Positions 26,506-35,617 of a stretch of DNA of 64,000 bases are shown in pieces. The notes under the pieces are model-generated. The model ran no database searches. It was not told where the DNA came from and was given only the letters and a program-made list of their open reading frames with translations. How positions within the stretch are numbered: position 1 is the stretch's first letter; every line of letters starts with the position of its first letter. A program made the position numbers and the translations under genes. Where the stretch lies: NCBI GenBank assembly GCA_029261035.1, contig JAJDCD010000008.1, positions 248,001 to 312,000 of the forward strand. The letters are read 5' to 3'. Source of the DNA: Candidatus Omnitrophota bacterium (GTDB lineage: Bacteria; Omnitrophota; Omnitrophia; Omnitrophales; JACROU01).

Positions 26506-28956
26506 CTAGGCTTTAACAAATACCAAAGCTTCTCCTTTGAGATCCGCTTTGATTTTGTCTCCAGCTTTAAAAGTTCCTAACAACAATTCTTCTGAAAGAA
26601 CATTCTCAATATATTTTTGAATTGTTCTTTTAAGAGGTCGTGCTCCATAAACAGGATCGTAACCCTTATCAATCAAAAATTGAACGGCCTTCTTTGAAAA
26701 AGTAAGGTCTAACTCTTGTTCATTCAGACGTTTCACAACATCATTTAATTCTAAGTTAATGATTTGCTCAAGATTTTCCCTATTCAAAGGATGGAAGACA
26801 ATCATATCATCCACACGATTCAAAAATTCTGGACGAAAGAAACGCTTCGCTTCATCAACAAGTTTTCCTTTAAGCTCTTCAAATTTCAAATCATCTCCTG
26901 CAGGCTTAAAACCCAGGTCTCCTTGTTTGTGAATGAGGCTAGCACCCACATTGGATGTCATAATCAAAATAACATTTCTAAAATCCACTTTACGTCCAAA
27001 GGAGTCCGTTAAATGCCCATCTTCCATTACTTGGAGTAGAATATTAAAAATATCAGGGTGTGCTTTTTCAATTTCATCTAGAAGCACAACACTATAGGGA
27101 CGTCTTCTAATTTTCTCTGTTAACTGCCCTCCTTCTTCATAACCCACATACCCTGGAGGCGCTCCCACTAATCGAGATACATTAAACTTTTCTCCATATT
27201 CAGACATATCAATTTGAAGAACAGCTTCTCGATCACCAAACATAAAATCAGCCAACGCTCGCGCTAGCAATGTTTTCCCCACCCCTGTCGGACCCATAAA
27301 AATAAAGCTTCCTATAGGCTTTCTTGGGTTTTGAAGACCACTGCGAGACCTTCTCACTGCATGCGATATAGCTTTAATAGCTTCTTCTTGACCAATTACC
27401 ATATTATGCAGCTCTTCTTCCATACGCAATAATCGTTGAGTCTCTTTTTCCTCTAGGCGCTGCAATGGAATTCCTGTCCATTTCGCAACCACAACAGCAA
27501 TGTCTTCATCCGAAACAATAACTTCTGTATCCGATTTCGCTTCTTGCCATTGTTTTTTAACTCGATTAAATTCTTCTTTAGCTTTACGTTCCGAATCTCT
27601 AAGCTTAGCTGCCTTTTCGAAATCTTGATCTTTGATTGAAGACTCTTTTTCTAAGCGAAATTGTTCTATATCTGCCTCAAGCTTTTTTAGATCTTTTGGA
27701 AGAGTTGTTACAGATAAACGCGCTCTAGAACCCGCTTCGTCAATCAAATCAATAGCTTTGTCTGGTAAGAATCGTCCGGTAATATAACGGTCCGAAAGCT
27801 TCGCCGAAGCCGTCAATGCTTCATCCGTGATCTTCGCACGATGATGCGCTTCGTATTTATCTCTAAGCCCTTTCAAAATCTCAATTGTTTCGGTCACCGT
27901 AGGAGGCTCTACATTTATCGTTTGAAAACGACGAGCTAAAGCAGAATCCTTTTCGATATACTTACGATATTCATCCAATGTGGTTGCTCCGATACATTGG
28001 ATTTCACCACGAGATAAAGCTGGTTTTAAAATATTAGAAGCATCAATTGCACCCTCAGCACCTCCAGCTCCTACCAAAGTATGTAACTCATCAATAAATA
28101 TAATAATATTTTCATGTCTTCGAATCTCATCCATAACCGCTTTGATGCGTTCCTCAAACTGCCCTCGATATTTTGTTCCAGCGACCATAAGGGCCAGATC
28201 CAAAACAACAATTCGTTTATCCATTAATATTTCGGGAACATTTCCATTCACAATTCTTTGTGCTAAACCTTCGACGATAGCCGTTTTACCAACCCCTGCT
28301 TCACCTAACAAAACAGGATTGTTTTTCGTACGACGACTTAGAATTTGTGTTACTCGTTCAATTTCATCTTGTCGATTAACAACAGGGTCTAGCTTTCCAT
28401 CACGAGCGTACTGAGATAAATCTCGACCAAAAGAATCTAATGCCGGTGTCTTTGTTTTCCCTTTAGCGACACCCCCAGAAGCAGCGCCACCACCTCCACC
28501 ACCTCCGCCTTGAGGAGTAGAAGACCCTAACAGTTTAATTACTTCGGTTCTTACTTTATTAAGATCAAGACCTACATTCATTAAAACATGACTAGCAACA
28601 CCCTCTCCCTCTTTAATTAAACCTAAAAGAAGATGTTCTGTTCCTATATAGTTATGCCCCAAGCGACGAGCTTCATCCATTGCTAACTCAATTACTTTTT
28701 TTGCTTTTGGCGTAAAAGGAATATCTCCAGACACAATAGTGCTAGGACCAAACTGAACTAATTTTTCCACTTCTAAACGGATTGTTTCAAGGGAAAGTCC
28801 CAAAGTTTGTAATACCGCAGCAGCAACACTTTCTCCTTCTTTAATCAAACCTAAAAGAATATGTTCTGTTCCAATATAATCATGATTAAATCGCTTAGCT
28901 TCTTCTTTTGCCAATATAATGACTTTGCGTGCTCTTTCTGTAAATCTATCAAACAT
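26506..28956 (-). CDS. clpC: ClpC-type AAA+ unfoldase
   Basis: 816 residues. Two Clp N repeats (1-145: [28 protein letters not shown] twice), a glycine-rich linker, AAA-1 with [15 protein letters not shown] and the matching DExx box, a middle domain containing a UVR motif ([20 protein letters not shown]), then AAA-2 with [25 protein letters not shown] and sensor residues, and a Clp C-terminal domain. ClpC feeds unfolded proteins, including McsB-phosphorylated ones, to ClpP. It is downstream of mcsA-mcsB and has its own promoter. Confidence 0.97.
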   Translation of the reverse strand: MFDRFTERARKVIILAKEEAKRFNHDYIGTEHILLGLIKEGESVAAAVLQTLGLSLETIRLEVEKLVQFGPSTIVSGDIPFTPKAKKVIELAMDEARRLGHNYIGTEHLLLGLIKEGEGVASHVLMNVGLDLNKVRTEVIKLLGSSTPQGGGGGGGGAASGGVAKGKTKTPALDSFGRDLSQYARDGKLDPVVNRQDEIERVTQILSRRTKNNPVLLGEAGVGKTAIVEGLAQRIVNGNVPEILMDKRIVVLDLALMVAGTKYRGQFEERIKAVMDEIRRHENIIIFIDELHTLVGAGGAEGAIDASNILKPALSRGEIQCIGATTLDEYRKYIEKDSALARRFQTINVEPPTVTETIEILKGLRDKYEAHHRAKITDEALTASAKLSDRYITGRFLPDKAIDLIDEAGSRARLSVTTLPKDLKKLEADIEQFRLEKESSIKDQDFEKAAKLRDSERKAKEEFNRVKKQWQEAKSDTEVIVSDEDIAVVVAKWTGIPLQRLEEKETQRLLRMEEELHNMVIGQEEAIKAISHAVRRSRSGLQNPRKPIGSFIFMGPTGVGKTLLARALADFMFGDREAVLQIDMSEYGEKFNVSRLVGAPPGYVGYEEGGQLTEKIRRRPYSVVLLDEIEKAHPDIFNILLQVMEDGHLTDSFGRKVDFRNVILIMTSNVGASLIHKQGDLGFKPAGDDLKFEELKGKLVDEAKRFFRPEFLNRVDDMIVFHPLNRENLEQIINLELNDVVKRLNEQELDLTFSKKAVQFLIDKGYDPVYGARPLKRTIQKYIENVLSEELLLGTFKAGDKIKADLKGEALVFVKA

Positions 28957-29055
28957 GATGTATGCCTCCCAACTCGTACATAGCTATAATTTCATTTTTA
29001 AAGTCTGCTTTTATATATCGAATGAATCCCTCTTTGACTTTAAGGTTAAGCCTAA

Positions 29056-29084
29056 ATTATAGGACTTATCCACAGGGGCAGCAA
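29056..29084 (-). promoter_or_regulatory. Sigma-70-type promoter of clpC
   Basis: TTGCTG (complement of 29079-29084), exactly 17 bp, then TATAAT (complement of 29056-29061). The start would be near 29049, leaving a leader of about 90 nt. No full CtsR heptad direct repeat is seen; only a partial GTCAAAGAGGG lies downstream. Confidence 0.75.
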
Positions 29085-29117
29085 GGTATATATATCCTTT
29101 AAAACTGGCTATGAGGG

Positions 29118-29138
29118 TTATTGCTTATACAGCAATAA
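29118..29138. repeat. Hairpin at the mcsB-clpC junction
   Basis: TTATTGC (29118-29124) and GCAATAA (29132-29138) are perfect inverted arms with a 7-nt loop, immediately beyond the mcsB stop. There is no T-run, so a transcript-end or processing role is only possible. Confidence 0.4.
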
Positions 29139-29139
29139 G

Positions 29140-30201
29140 TTAAACAATTTGAACTTTGGAAAGGGTTTCTCGAATAAGCGTGGCTCGTTCTATATCACGT
29201 TCGTCCGGATTAAGAGTTTTACCTTTTCTCTTTTGTAAGTGTGCAGGTTGAGCAAAGATTAGAAGTTCATTTAAATTTTTACGATTCAAACCTTTAATAA
29301 CTTCAATATCCATTCCTAATCGAAGCATTGACAAAAGACCCGTAGCCTCTTTACTCGTCATAATGCGAGCTGATTTAAGCACACCTAAAGCTCTCCAAAT
29401 TTGATCGAAAAATTTTTGCTGTTTCTTTTCCGATAATGTCTTTCTTGCTTCTCTCTCATTATCAATAATTTGTCTTATTACTTTTTCAAAGCCATCAATA
29501 ATATCAATTTCACTTTGCCCTAAAGTAGATTGATTTGAAATCTGAAAAAAGTTACCACTTGCTTCTGTCCCCTCCCCATAAAGACCCCTAACAGCAAGGT
29601 TCAACTTTGAAAGAGCTTGAAGCACTTTATTGATTTGTTTCGTCATAACTAAACAAGGTAGATGAAGCATACACGACGCCCGCAACCCCGTCCCAACATT
29701 CGTAGGACACGCAGTGAGATAACCCAAAGTATTGTCAAAAGCAAAAGAAAGCTTCTTTTCTAATTGATTATCTACTTGATCTATAAGCTTCCAGCATTTC
29801 ATTAAATCAAAACCTGATTGAATTACCTGAATTCTCAGATGATCTTCTTCTATAACCATAACACTAACGGATTCCGTCTTCGTAAAACAGAGCCCTACAT
29901 TATCTTTGTTATTTGCGTGTTCCACACTCATCAAATGCCGCTCCACAAAAAACCGACGATCCATCTCGTTTAAATTTTGTGTCTCCACAAAAAAAGCATT
30001 TTTTAATTTAGTAGAGCTTTGAGCCGAAAGCTTCACTTCTTCAATAAGGGTCTTCCTTTCGTCTTTTGAAAGTTTCTGAGAGAAAGGATATCCTTCAAGA
30101 TTCCTTGCTAAACGAACCCGGCTACTCATCACAATATCATGATCTGGCCCTGTGGCCTTTAACCATTCACAAGGAGAATCAATAAAACTTTTAAGATCCA
30201 T
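29140..30201 (-). CDS. mcsB: Protein arginine kinase McsB
   Basis: 353 residues of the phosphagen-kinase fold. MSSRVRLARNLEGYPF holds the nucleotide-binding arginines. The active-site cysteine loop is TACPTNVGTGLRASCMLHLP, and GEGTEASGNFFQISNQSTLG is the guanidino-kinase signature region. McsB phosphorylates protein arginines and marks them for ClpCP. It overlaps mcsA by 11 bp and precedes clpC, the Firmicutes arrangement. The length is normal and all expected motifs are intact. Confidence 0.96.
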   Translation of the reverse strand: MDLKSFIDSPCEWLKATGPDHDIVMSSRVRLARNLEGYPFSQKLSKDERKTLIEEVKLSAQSSTKLKNAFFVETQNLNEMDRRFFVERHLMSVEHANNKDNVGLCFTKTESVSVMVIEEDHLRIQVIQSGFDLMKCWKLIDQVDNQLEKKLSFAFDNTLGYLTACPTNVGTGLRASCMLHLPCLVMTKQINKVLQALSKLNLAVRGLYGEGTEASGNFFQISNQSTLGQSEIDIIDGFEKVIRQIIDNEREARKTLSEKKQQKFFDQIWRALGVLKSARIMTSKEATGLLSMLRLGMDIEVIKGLNRKNLNELLIFAQPAHLQKRKGKTLNPDERDIERATLIRETLSKVQIV

Positions 30202-30709
30202 TTTTCTTTTTAACTTTCTTTTTAGGTACTTCCAATTTTTTAATTAAATCTCTCACCTTCACAGCTTCCTCAAAGGCTTCTTTCTCTACTAGAATACGGA
30301 GTTGTTCTTGAAGTTTTCTTAATTCGATCTGCGGTTTTAGTTCTCCAGGTACTTTCTTAGGCCTTTTGCCTATATGCTTTGTAGATCGATGTATTCTTTT
30401 AACTAAAGAGTTCAAGGATGTTTTAAAAGAGACATAACAGTGAGGACAACCTAAACGACCCGATTTACTGAAATCTTCAAATGTACTGTTACATTGACTA
30501 CACTTGGAGACTTCTGTGCTTAGTGAAGATTCAACAGTATCCTTATCCGCAATTCCGGCTAGAAGGTCACTAAAATTAAAATACTGTTTTATATCGGTAC
30601 CCTTCTCGTAAGCACATTGCTCACAAAGATGTAACTCCATCATTTTTGAATTAACAATTTCTGTTAAATGTATAGTAGCATCTTCCGTACTACAGACTGA
30701 ACATTTCAC
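30191..30709 (-). CDS. mcsA: McsA-like activator of the arginine kinase
   Basis: 172 residues. Four paired-cysteine groups (CSVCS at 3, CEQC at 29, CSQC at 70, CPHC near 88) form two zinc modules. A basic linker follows, and residues about 130-165 form a UVR motif (LQEQLRILVEKEAFEEAVKVRDLIKKLE). McsA stimulates McsB and bridges to ClpC. The gene overlaps mcsB and begins an mcsA-mcsB-clpC series. No ctsR gene precedes it; the gene upstream is ilvE. Confidence 0.94.
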   Translation of the reverse strand: MKCSVCSTEDATIHLTEIVNSKMMELHLCEQCAYEKGTDIKQYFNFSDLLAGIADKDTVESSLSTEVSKCSQCNSTFEDFSKSGRLGCPHCYVSFKTSLNSLVKRIHRSTKHIGKRPKKVPGELKPQIELRKLQEQLRILVEKEAFEEAVKVRDLIKKLEVPKKKVKKKNGS

Positions 30710-30735
30710 GGCTTCATCCTTTGTTTAATTGAAGA

Positions 30736-30803
30736 GAGTACAGAAGAGAGAGCACAGAAAATAGAAAAATCACTTCAAGACAAGAGAACTGTACTCTGTG
30801 CTC
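30736..30803. repeat. Interleaved inverted repeats between ilvE and mcsA
   Basis: GAGTACAG (30736-30743) is complementary to CTGTACTC (30789-30796), and GAGCACAGA (30750-30758) to TCTGTGCTC (30795-30803). The two hairpins share the right-hand sequence and overlap, so they are mutually exclusive or part of a cruciform-like repeat. The gap contains no gene. Confidence 0.5.
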
Positions 30804-30855
30804 CGTTCTCCATTCTCTATACTCAATTGTAACAGATGGCAATGAGGCGCTTTGG

Positions 30856-31767
30856 TTACAATGAATATTTCACACCTTCTACTTTGGTTAGTTTTTTAAA
30901 AGCGGTTGTCAGTTTCGAAGTTATTTTTCCAGGCTTACCCAAACCGATAATACGATTATCAATTTTAACAACAGGCATCAACTCTGCTGCCGTTCCCGTT
31001 AAAAAGCATTCGTCGGCATTAAAAAGATCATGGCGTGTAAGGGCTCGTTCTTCATTAGGCAACCCAGCATCTCTCGCATTATCCAAAATCGCTTGTCTCG
31101 TAATCCCTTTTAAAGCTCCCATATGAGAGGGCGGTGTTAATAGTTGTCCGTCTTTAACAATAAATATATTAGCCCCAGTACACTCAGAAACATAACCTTG
31201 ATGATTTAACATAATCGCATCCAAATATCCTGCGGTAGTTGCTTCAATTTTTGCCAAAATATTATTTAAATAATTGAGGGACTTAATGCTTGGATTAACT
31301 GCTTCTGGATGATTACGAACCGTTGGAACAGTAATAATCTCAATACCTTCTTTATAAAGTGTGTCAGGATACAAAACAATTTTATCTGTAATTACAAAAA
31401 TGGTTGGTTTTTTGCATTTACGCGGATCTAAACCCAAATCTCCACTACCTCGGGTTACGACTAAACGGATATAGGCATCTTTAAGCTTATTTTTTTGCAA
31501 TGTCTTAATAACAATATCTTGTAGTTGCTTCTTTGTGTATGGAATCTCAAGCATAAGTGTATGCGCCGATTCCCACAAACGATCCAAATGCTCTTCTAAA
31601 CGAAAACAAAGATTATTATAAGATCGCATTCCTTCAAAAACACCATCCCCATAAAGAAGACCATGATCAAAGATAGATACTTTGGCATTTTCTTTATAAA
31701 CATATTCCCCATCTAAAAAAACGATGTTTTTTTCTTTTTTTGTCTTTGTTTGTGTTTTACGTTTCAC
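30856..31767 (-). CDS. ilvE: Branched-chain amino-acid aminotransferase (class IV PLP)
   Basis: 303 residues from a GTG at 31767, chosen because AAAGGAG lies 8 nt upstream and it directly follows the lolD stop. An ATG nine codons earlier would overlap lolD and has no such site. Class IV aminotransferase features: DHGLLYGDGVFEGMRSYN, the PLP lysine in SLNYLNNILAKIEA (SIKSLNYL), and ECTGANIFIVKDG and LTGTAAELMPV. It transaminates leucine, isoleucine and valine with 2-oxoglutarate. D-amino-acid aminotransferases and ADC lyases share this fold, but the motifs best fit IlvE. Confidence 0.9.
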   Translation of the reverse strand: MKRKTQTKTKKEKNIVFLDGEYVYKENAKVSIFDHGLLYGDGVFEGMRSYNNLCFRLEEHLDRLWESAHTLMLEIPYTKKQLQDIVIKTLQKNKLKDAYIRLVVTRGSGDLGLDPRKCKKPTIFVITDKIVLYPDTLYKEGIEIITVPTVRNHPEAVNPSIKSLNYLNNILAKIEATTAGYLDAIMLNHQGYVSECTGANIFIVKDGQLLTPPSHMGALKGITRQAILDNARDAGLPNEERALTRHDLFNADECFLTGTAAELMPVVKIDNRIIGLGKPGKITSKLTTAFKKLTKVEGVKYSL

Positions 31768-31768
31768 C

Positions 31769-32449
31769 TTACGACTCCTTTTGTAAATTCCCACTTGTTA
31801 ATCGATAGACATTAGGCTTCGATTTAACAAAGCTTTCTTCATGAGTCACAATACAGAATGTAACACCTTCTTCTTGGTTAAGCGACTCAATTAGATCATA
31901 TACTATTTTAGCATTTGTTTCATCTAAATTACCCGTAGGTTCATCACACAACACAACTTGTGGAGAATGAACCAAAGCTCGAGCAATAGTTGTTCTTTGC
32001 TGCTCTCCCCCAGATAATTGAGAGGGAAGATGCTGAATACGCTCCTTTAAACCCACTCGTTCAATCCATTCGATTGCCTTTTCTTCTGCATTACTTTCGT
32101 TAGAAATCATCAAAGGAAGCATAACATTTTCCAACAAAGTCAGCTCCGGCAATAAATGATAAAACTGAAAAACAAAACCTATATTTTTATTTCGAAAATG
32201 AGCTAACTGACTTTCATTCATACTCGACAAACTCTTGCCATCAAACAAAACATCCCCAGAAGTCGGCGTGTCTAAACCACCCAACAGATGAAGAAATGTT
32301 GACTTCCCCACACCCGAGTGTCCTAAAATATAATAAACCTCTCCTCGAGCAAGTCTAAAGTTAATTCCTTTAAAAACTTCAACCGTAGTGGCTGAGCTCC
32401 CATCATAAACTTTATGCAGTTTGTTTGTCTCTAAAACTAGCTCACTCAT
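31769..32449 (-). CDS. lolD: Lipoprotein-releasing ABC transporter, ATP-binding protein
   Basis: 226 residues. Walker A GHSGVGKSTFLHLLGG, Q-loop FVFQFYHLLPELTLLENV, signature LSGGEQQRTTIARAL, Walker B VVLCDEPTGNLDE, and the H-loop CIVTHEE. It lies directly after the LolC/E-type permease with an 8-bp overlap. LolCDE extracts lipoproteins from the inner membrane for transfer to the outer membrane, which implies a two-membrane cell. Confidence 0.94.
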   Translation of the reverse strand: MSELVLETNKLHKVYDGSSATTVEVFKGINFRLARGEVYYILGHSGVGKSTFLHLLGGLDTPTSGDVLFDGKSLSSMNESQLAHFRNKNIGFVFQFYHLLPELTLLENVMLPLMISNESNAEEKAIEWIERVGLKERIQHLPSQLSGGEQQRTTIARALVHSPQVVLCDEPTGNLDETNAKIVYDLIESLNQEEGVTFCIVTHEESFVKSKPNVYRLTSGNLQKES

Positions 32450-33710
32450 ATCTAAATGCTTCCACAGGGTTTAATTTAGCGGCCTTATGCGCTGGGTAAA
32501 TGCCCGCAAGTAACGAAACAACTAAAGCCGAAACAATAATTAACGTAACATCAGAAAAATTAATTTCTGCAGGAATTTTATTAAAATAGTAAATATCACT
32601 TGGAAACACTTCATAGCCCGTCAAACGTTCAACAACATCTGCCACTTTATTAATATTAAAGGCCACCAACAAACCTACAATGCCTCCTGAAATAACTCCT
32701 ACAACCCCGACACAAACCCCCTGAAACAAAAATATACTGCGTATTCCGGAAGTTGTTGCTCCTAAAGCACGAAGTAATCCGATGTCTTTTGTTTTCTCCA
32801 TCACAACCATAATCAATGTTGATATAATATTAAATGCGGCTACTAAAATAATAAGAAACAGCAATATCGACATTACTTTTTTCTCAACTTGTAAAGCAAT
32901 GAAAAAATTTCGATTCAAATCCAACCAGCTTCTAATAATAAAAGCTCCTGGCAACTCTGAAATTAATTGTTTTTTAAACTCTTCGGCCTGGTCCACATCA
33001 TTCATGCGTATGCCAATACCACTAACCGTACCTTTCATTTGAAACAAATCCTTAGCTTCTGGGATGCTTATTAAAACAATACTCGAGTCCAAGTCACTCA
33101 TCCCCAACTCAAAAATTCCCGTTATTTCAAATGGAAGAGACTTTGCTTGTGTCGGTAATAACTGACCTTCATTTTCAATATGAGGAGATATTAAATAGAC
33201 TTTAGACCCCACCCCCACGTTCAACGTATTTGCCAATTGCATTCCGATAACAGCGCCAGGAAGTTTCCCTCCTTTTGGACTATCAGAATCTCCTTTAAAC
33301 TTAAAAGAACCAATTCTCATAAAATCCAAAAAGCCTTTTAAGTCATCCCTCCTTTGATCTACCCCCTTCATAATGACGCCCGTAGCATTTACTTTAGAAC
33401 GAATAATCCCTTGCCCTTGAATATAAGGAGCTGCGGTTTTTAAGTCTGGGTTTTTGATTTTACGAATTTGATCAACAATAGCATCAGGATCGCCCATACC
33501 ACCTATCTGTTGAACGAGAATATGAGCATTAGCACCTACAATCTTTGCCTTAAGATCACGGTCAAAACCACTCATAACCGAAAGCACAACGATTAAAGCC
33601 ATAACCCCCAAAGCTATTCCTAAAATAGAAATAAAAGAAAACACCGAAATAACCCCTGAGCTTCGGTGTTTTAAGAGATGTTTTGTTGCAATAAAACGAA
33701 TATAAGCCAA
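32442..33710 (-). CDS. lolC: Lipoprotein-releasing system transmembrane protein (LolC/LolE)
   Basis: About 422 residues from a TTG at 33710 with AAGGAA 7 nt upstream. The longer frame to 33809 would translate a repeat-bearing intergenic stretch before the family's usual start (YIRFIATKHLL). One membrane helix follows the N-terminus (FISILGIALGVMALIVVLSV, then MSGFDRDLK). A periplasmic MacB-like domain covers about 60-280, and the FtsX domain has three C-terminal helices. A single LolC/E-type gene next to lolD suggests a homodimeric permease or a second partner elsewhere. Confidence 0.9.
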   Translation of the reverse strand: MAYIRFIATKHLLKHRSSGVISVFSFISILGIALGVMALIVVLSVMSGFDRDLKAKIVGANAHILVQQIGGMGDPDAIVDQIRKIKNPDLKTAAPYIQGQGIIRSKVNATGVIMKGVDQRRDDLKGFLDFMRIGSFKFKGDSDSPKGGKLPGAVIGMQLANTLNVGVGSKVYLISPHIENEGQLLPTQAKSLPFEITGIFELGMSDLDSSIVLISIPEAKDLFQMKGTVSGIGIRMNDVDQAEEFKKQLISELPGAFIIRSWLDLNRNFFIALQVEKKVMSILLFLIILVAAFNIISTLIMVVMEKTKDIGLLRALGATTSGIRSIFLFQGVCVGVVGVISGGIVGLLVAFNINKVADVVERLTGYEVFPSDIYYFNKIPAEINFSDVTLIIVSALVVSLLAGIYPAHKAAKLNPVEAFRYE

Positions 33711-33731
33711 AATGAATTCCTTTTTGGAATA

Positions 33732-33759
33732 TTCTGAAATCAGAAGTCTGAAATCAGAA
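33732..33759. repeat. Tandem 14-bp repeat before lolC
   Basis: TCTGAAATCAGAAG occurs twice in direct tandem. Each unit contains a TCTGAxxTCAGA-type palindrome. It lies 20-50 bp upstream of the chosen lolC start and supports reading this stretch as non-coding. Confidence 0.65.
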
Positions 33760-33827
33760 GCAAGATAAAAATCAATACTGTCATCCCCATACTCGCTTAT
33801 TAACTCCATGGCAAAGTATTGGGTAAA

Positions 33828-33968
33828 TTGTCATTCCCGAAATTTTTTGTCGGGAATCCATAATGCTTAAAAACATTGCTCTTTCTTTTGATAAAACATG
33901 GATCCCCGACTAATACATTCGGGGATAACAAGCTTTCTTCTGGATTCCCGCCTACGCGAGGATGACAA
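33828..33968. repeat. 141-bp palindromic intergenic element with inverted ends
   Basis: The termini TTGTCATTCC (33828-33837) and GGATGACAA (33960-33968) are inverted. Internally ATTCCCGA/TCGGGAAT (33834-33857) and ATCCCCGA/TCGGGGAT (33902-33926) form two hairpins. The right end GGATTCCCGCCTACGCGAGG belongs to a word family common in intergenic repeats of many bacteria. It is MITE-like in shape but carries no gene. Confidence 0.65.
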
Positions 33969-33969
33969 A

Positions 33970-35442
33970 CTATTTAACTTCAGGTTCTTCTTCTATAGAA
34001 AGCTGAGTTCCATCTCCAGGCTTCATTTGAGGAAATAAAATAACGTCACGAATAGAGCTTTGGTTTGCTAATAACATGACTAGTCGATCAATACCAATCC
34101 CCAAACCACCCGCAGGAGGCATTCCATACTCTAATGCCAGTAGAAAATCCTCGTCTAAATGCTTGTGTTCACCAATCATTTCTTTTTGTTTCTCAAGGCG
34201 AAGTCTTTGCTCTTCCGGATCATTCAATTCCGAGAATGCATTAGCCAGCTCCATGTTTGCGACAAACAATTCGAATCGATCTGCCATATCATCAGAACCT
34301 TCTTTTTGTTTTGCCAAAGGAGAAATTGCCAAAGGAAAATCGACAACAAAAGTTGGGTCCACTAACTCAGGTTCGACAAACACATCAAAAACTTCATTCA
34401 AAACATCCGAATCATCAAAAGGCTCTTCTATCTTCAACTTTAACTTCTCAGCATTTTTCTTATAATCTTTTTCTGTATGCCAATCGATACCTGTTTTTTC
34501 TTTAAGCAAATCATAAAATCCAATTCGTTTCCAAGGTCTTGCAAAATTCAATTCCTTTTCTCCGAATTTTATTTTATCTGTTCCGTAAATTTTACTAATT
34601 TGTTCAGAAATCATTTCCTCAGTAATTTCAATCATATCGGTAAGATCTGCATAACTCTGATAAAGTTCCAACATCGTAAACTCAGGATTATGTTTAATGG
34701 AGATACCTTCATTTCTGAAATTCCGATTAATCTCGTAAACGCGTTCAAATCCCCCCACTAAAAGTCTCTTCAAATAAAGCTCCGGAGCCACTCTTAAATA
34801 CAAATCTAAATGCAAAGCGTTATGGTGCGTTTGAAACGGTTCCGCTTTTGCCCCTCCAGGGATTTGCTGCATCATCGGTGTCTCAACTTCCATAAAAGAT
34901 TTAGAATCCAAGAAAGATCGAAGGTCACGAATAATTTGGCTTCTCAACTGGAATGTCTTTCTAACATTTTCATTAGCAATCAAATCAACATAACGATGAC
35001 GGTATCTAAACTCCACATCTTTAAGCCCATGCCACTTCTCTGGAAGAATTTGTCTAATTTTAGAAAGAATCTTAAAAGATTCTACCTTAACAGTTTTCTC
35101 CCCTTTTTTAGAGAGAAACAACGTTCCTTCAACGCCCAAAATATCTCCCAAATCTAAATGCTGAAACAAATCGTAAGCTTCTTCTCCTACAGCATCTAAT
35201 TTTGCATAAATTTGAATTTTGGCATTCTGGTCTCTGATATCACCAAAACTACTTTTCCCATGACTTCTCTTAGCCATAAGCCTTCCAGCAATACGCACCT
35301 TCTTCTCTTCTTCAAAAGGCTCTAAGATACCTTCAACAGAATCAACAGGAAGAAAACGCTCCCCATATAAATTAGGATTCTTTTGCTTAATCAGCTTGAT
35401 CTTTTCTTCTCTCTCTTTCAAAATCTCGTTTTGTACTTGCAT
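33970..35442 (-). CDS. lysS: Lysyl-tRNA synthetase (class II)
   Basis: 490 residues from the ATG at 35442. A TTG ten codons earlier lies only about 5 nt from the predicted transcription start and has no ribosome-binding site. An OB-fold anticodon domain covers about 45-150 (VRIAGRLMAKRSHGKSSFGD). The class II motifs follow: motif 1 in ETPMMQQIPGGA, motif 2 in YEINRNFRNEGISIKHNPEF, and motif 3 in GMPPAGGLGIGIDRLVMLL. It heads the leftward housekeeping run. Confidence 0.97.
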   Translation of the reverse strand: MQVQNEILKEREEKIKLIKQKNPNLYGERFLPVDSVEGILEPFEEEKKVRIAGRLMAKRSHGKSSFGDIRDQNAKIQIYAKLDAVGEEAYDLFQHLDLGDILGVEGTLFLSKKGEKTVKVESFKILSKIRQILPEKWHGLKDVEFRYRHRYVDLIANENVRKTFQLRSQIIRDLRSFLDSKSFMEVETPMMQQIPGGAKAEPFQTHHNALHLDLYLRVAPELYLKRLLVGGFERVYEINRNFRNEGISIKHNPEFTMLELYQSYADLTDMIEITEEMISEQISKIYGTDKIKFGEKELNFARPWKRIGFYDLLKEKTGIDWHTEKDYKKNAEKLKLKIEEPFDDSDVLNEVFDVFVEPELVDPTFVVDFPLAISPLAKQKEGSDDMADRFELFVANMELANAFSELNDPEEQRLRLEKQKEMIGEHKHLDEDFLLALEYGMPPAGGLGIGIDRLVMLLANQSSIRDVILFPQMKPGDGTQLSIEEEPEVK

Positions 35443-35483
35443 GAGCCCACTCTCTTTAGGGTTAATTTCCAAACTAATGAATT

Positions 35484-35512
35484 ATTATAAGGTGCTGAAG
35501 CACCCATAGCAA
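35484..35512 (-). promoter_or_regulatory. Sigma-70-type promoter of lysS with an inverted repeat in the spacer
   Basis: TTGCTA (complement of 35507-35512), 17 bp, TATAAT (complement of 35484-35489). A perfect GGTGC-TGAA-GCACC repeat (35491-35504) lies between the boxes and could be an operator. It resembles the clpC promoter in box sequence and spacing. Confidence 0.75.
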
Positions 35513-35617
35513 ACTACCAATTATATAGGGGGCAAAAAGGGGTGTCAATGGGGACTGTAACTATTAGTATTTGAGATTACTCTGGATATCTATGTTCTAA
35601 ACCTCGAAATGACCGAA

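Noticed and set aside
28957-29049. CtsR operator upstream of clpC
   Set aside because: Only one partial heptad (GTCAAAGAGGG) is present, not the tandem GGTCAAA repeat.
33711-33809. N-terminal extension of the LolC/E protein
   Set aside because: The stretch contains a tandem palindromic repeat and precedes the family's normal start.
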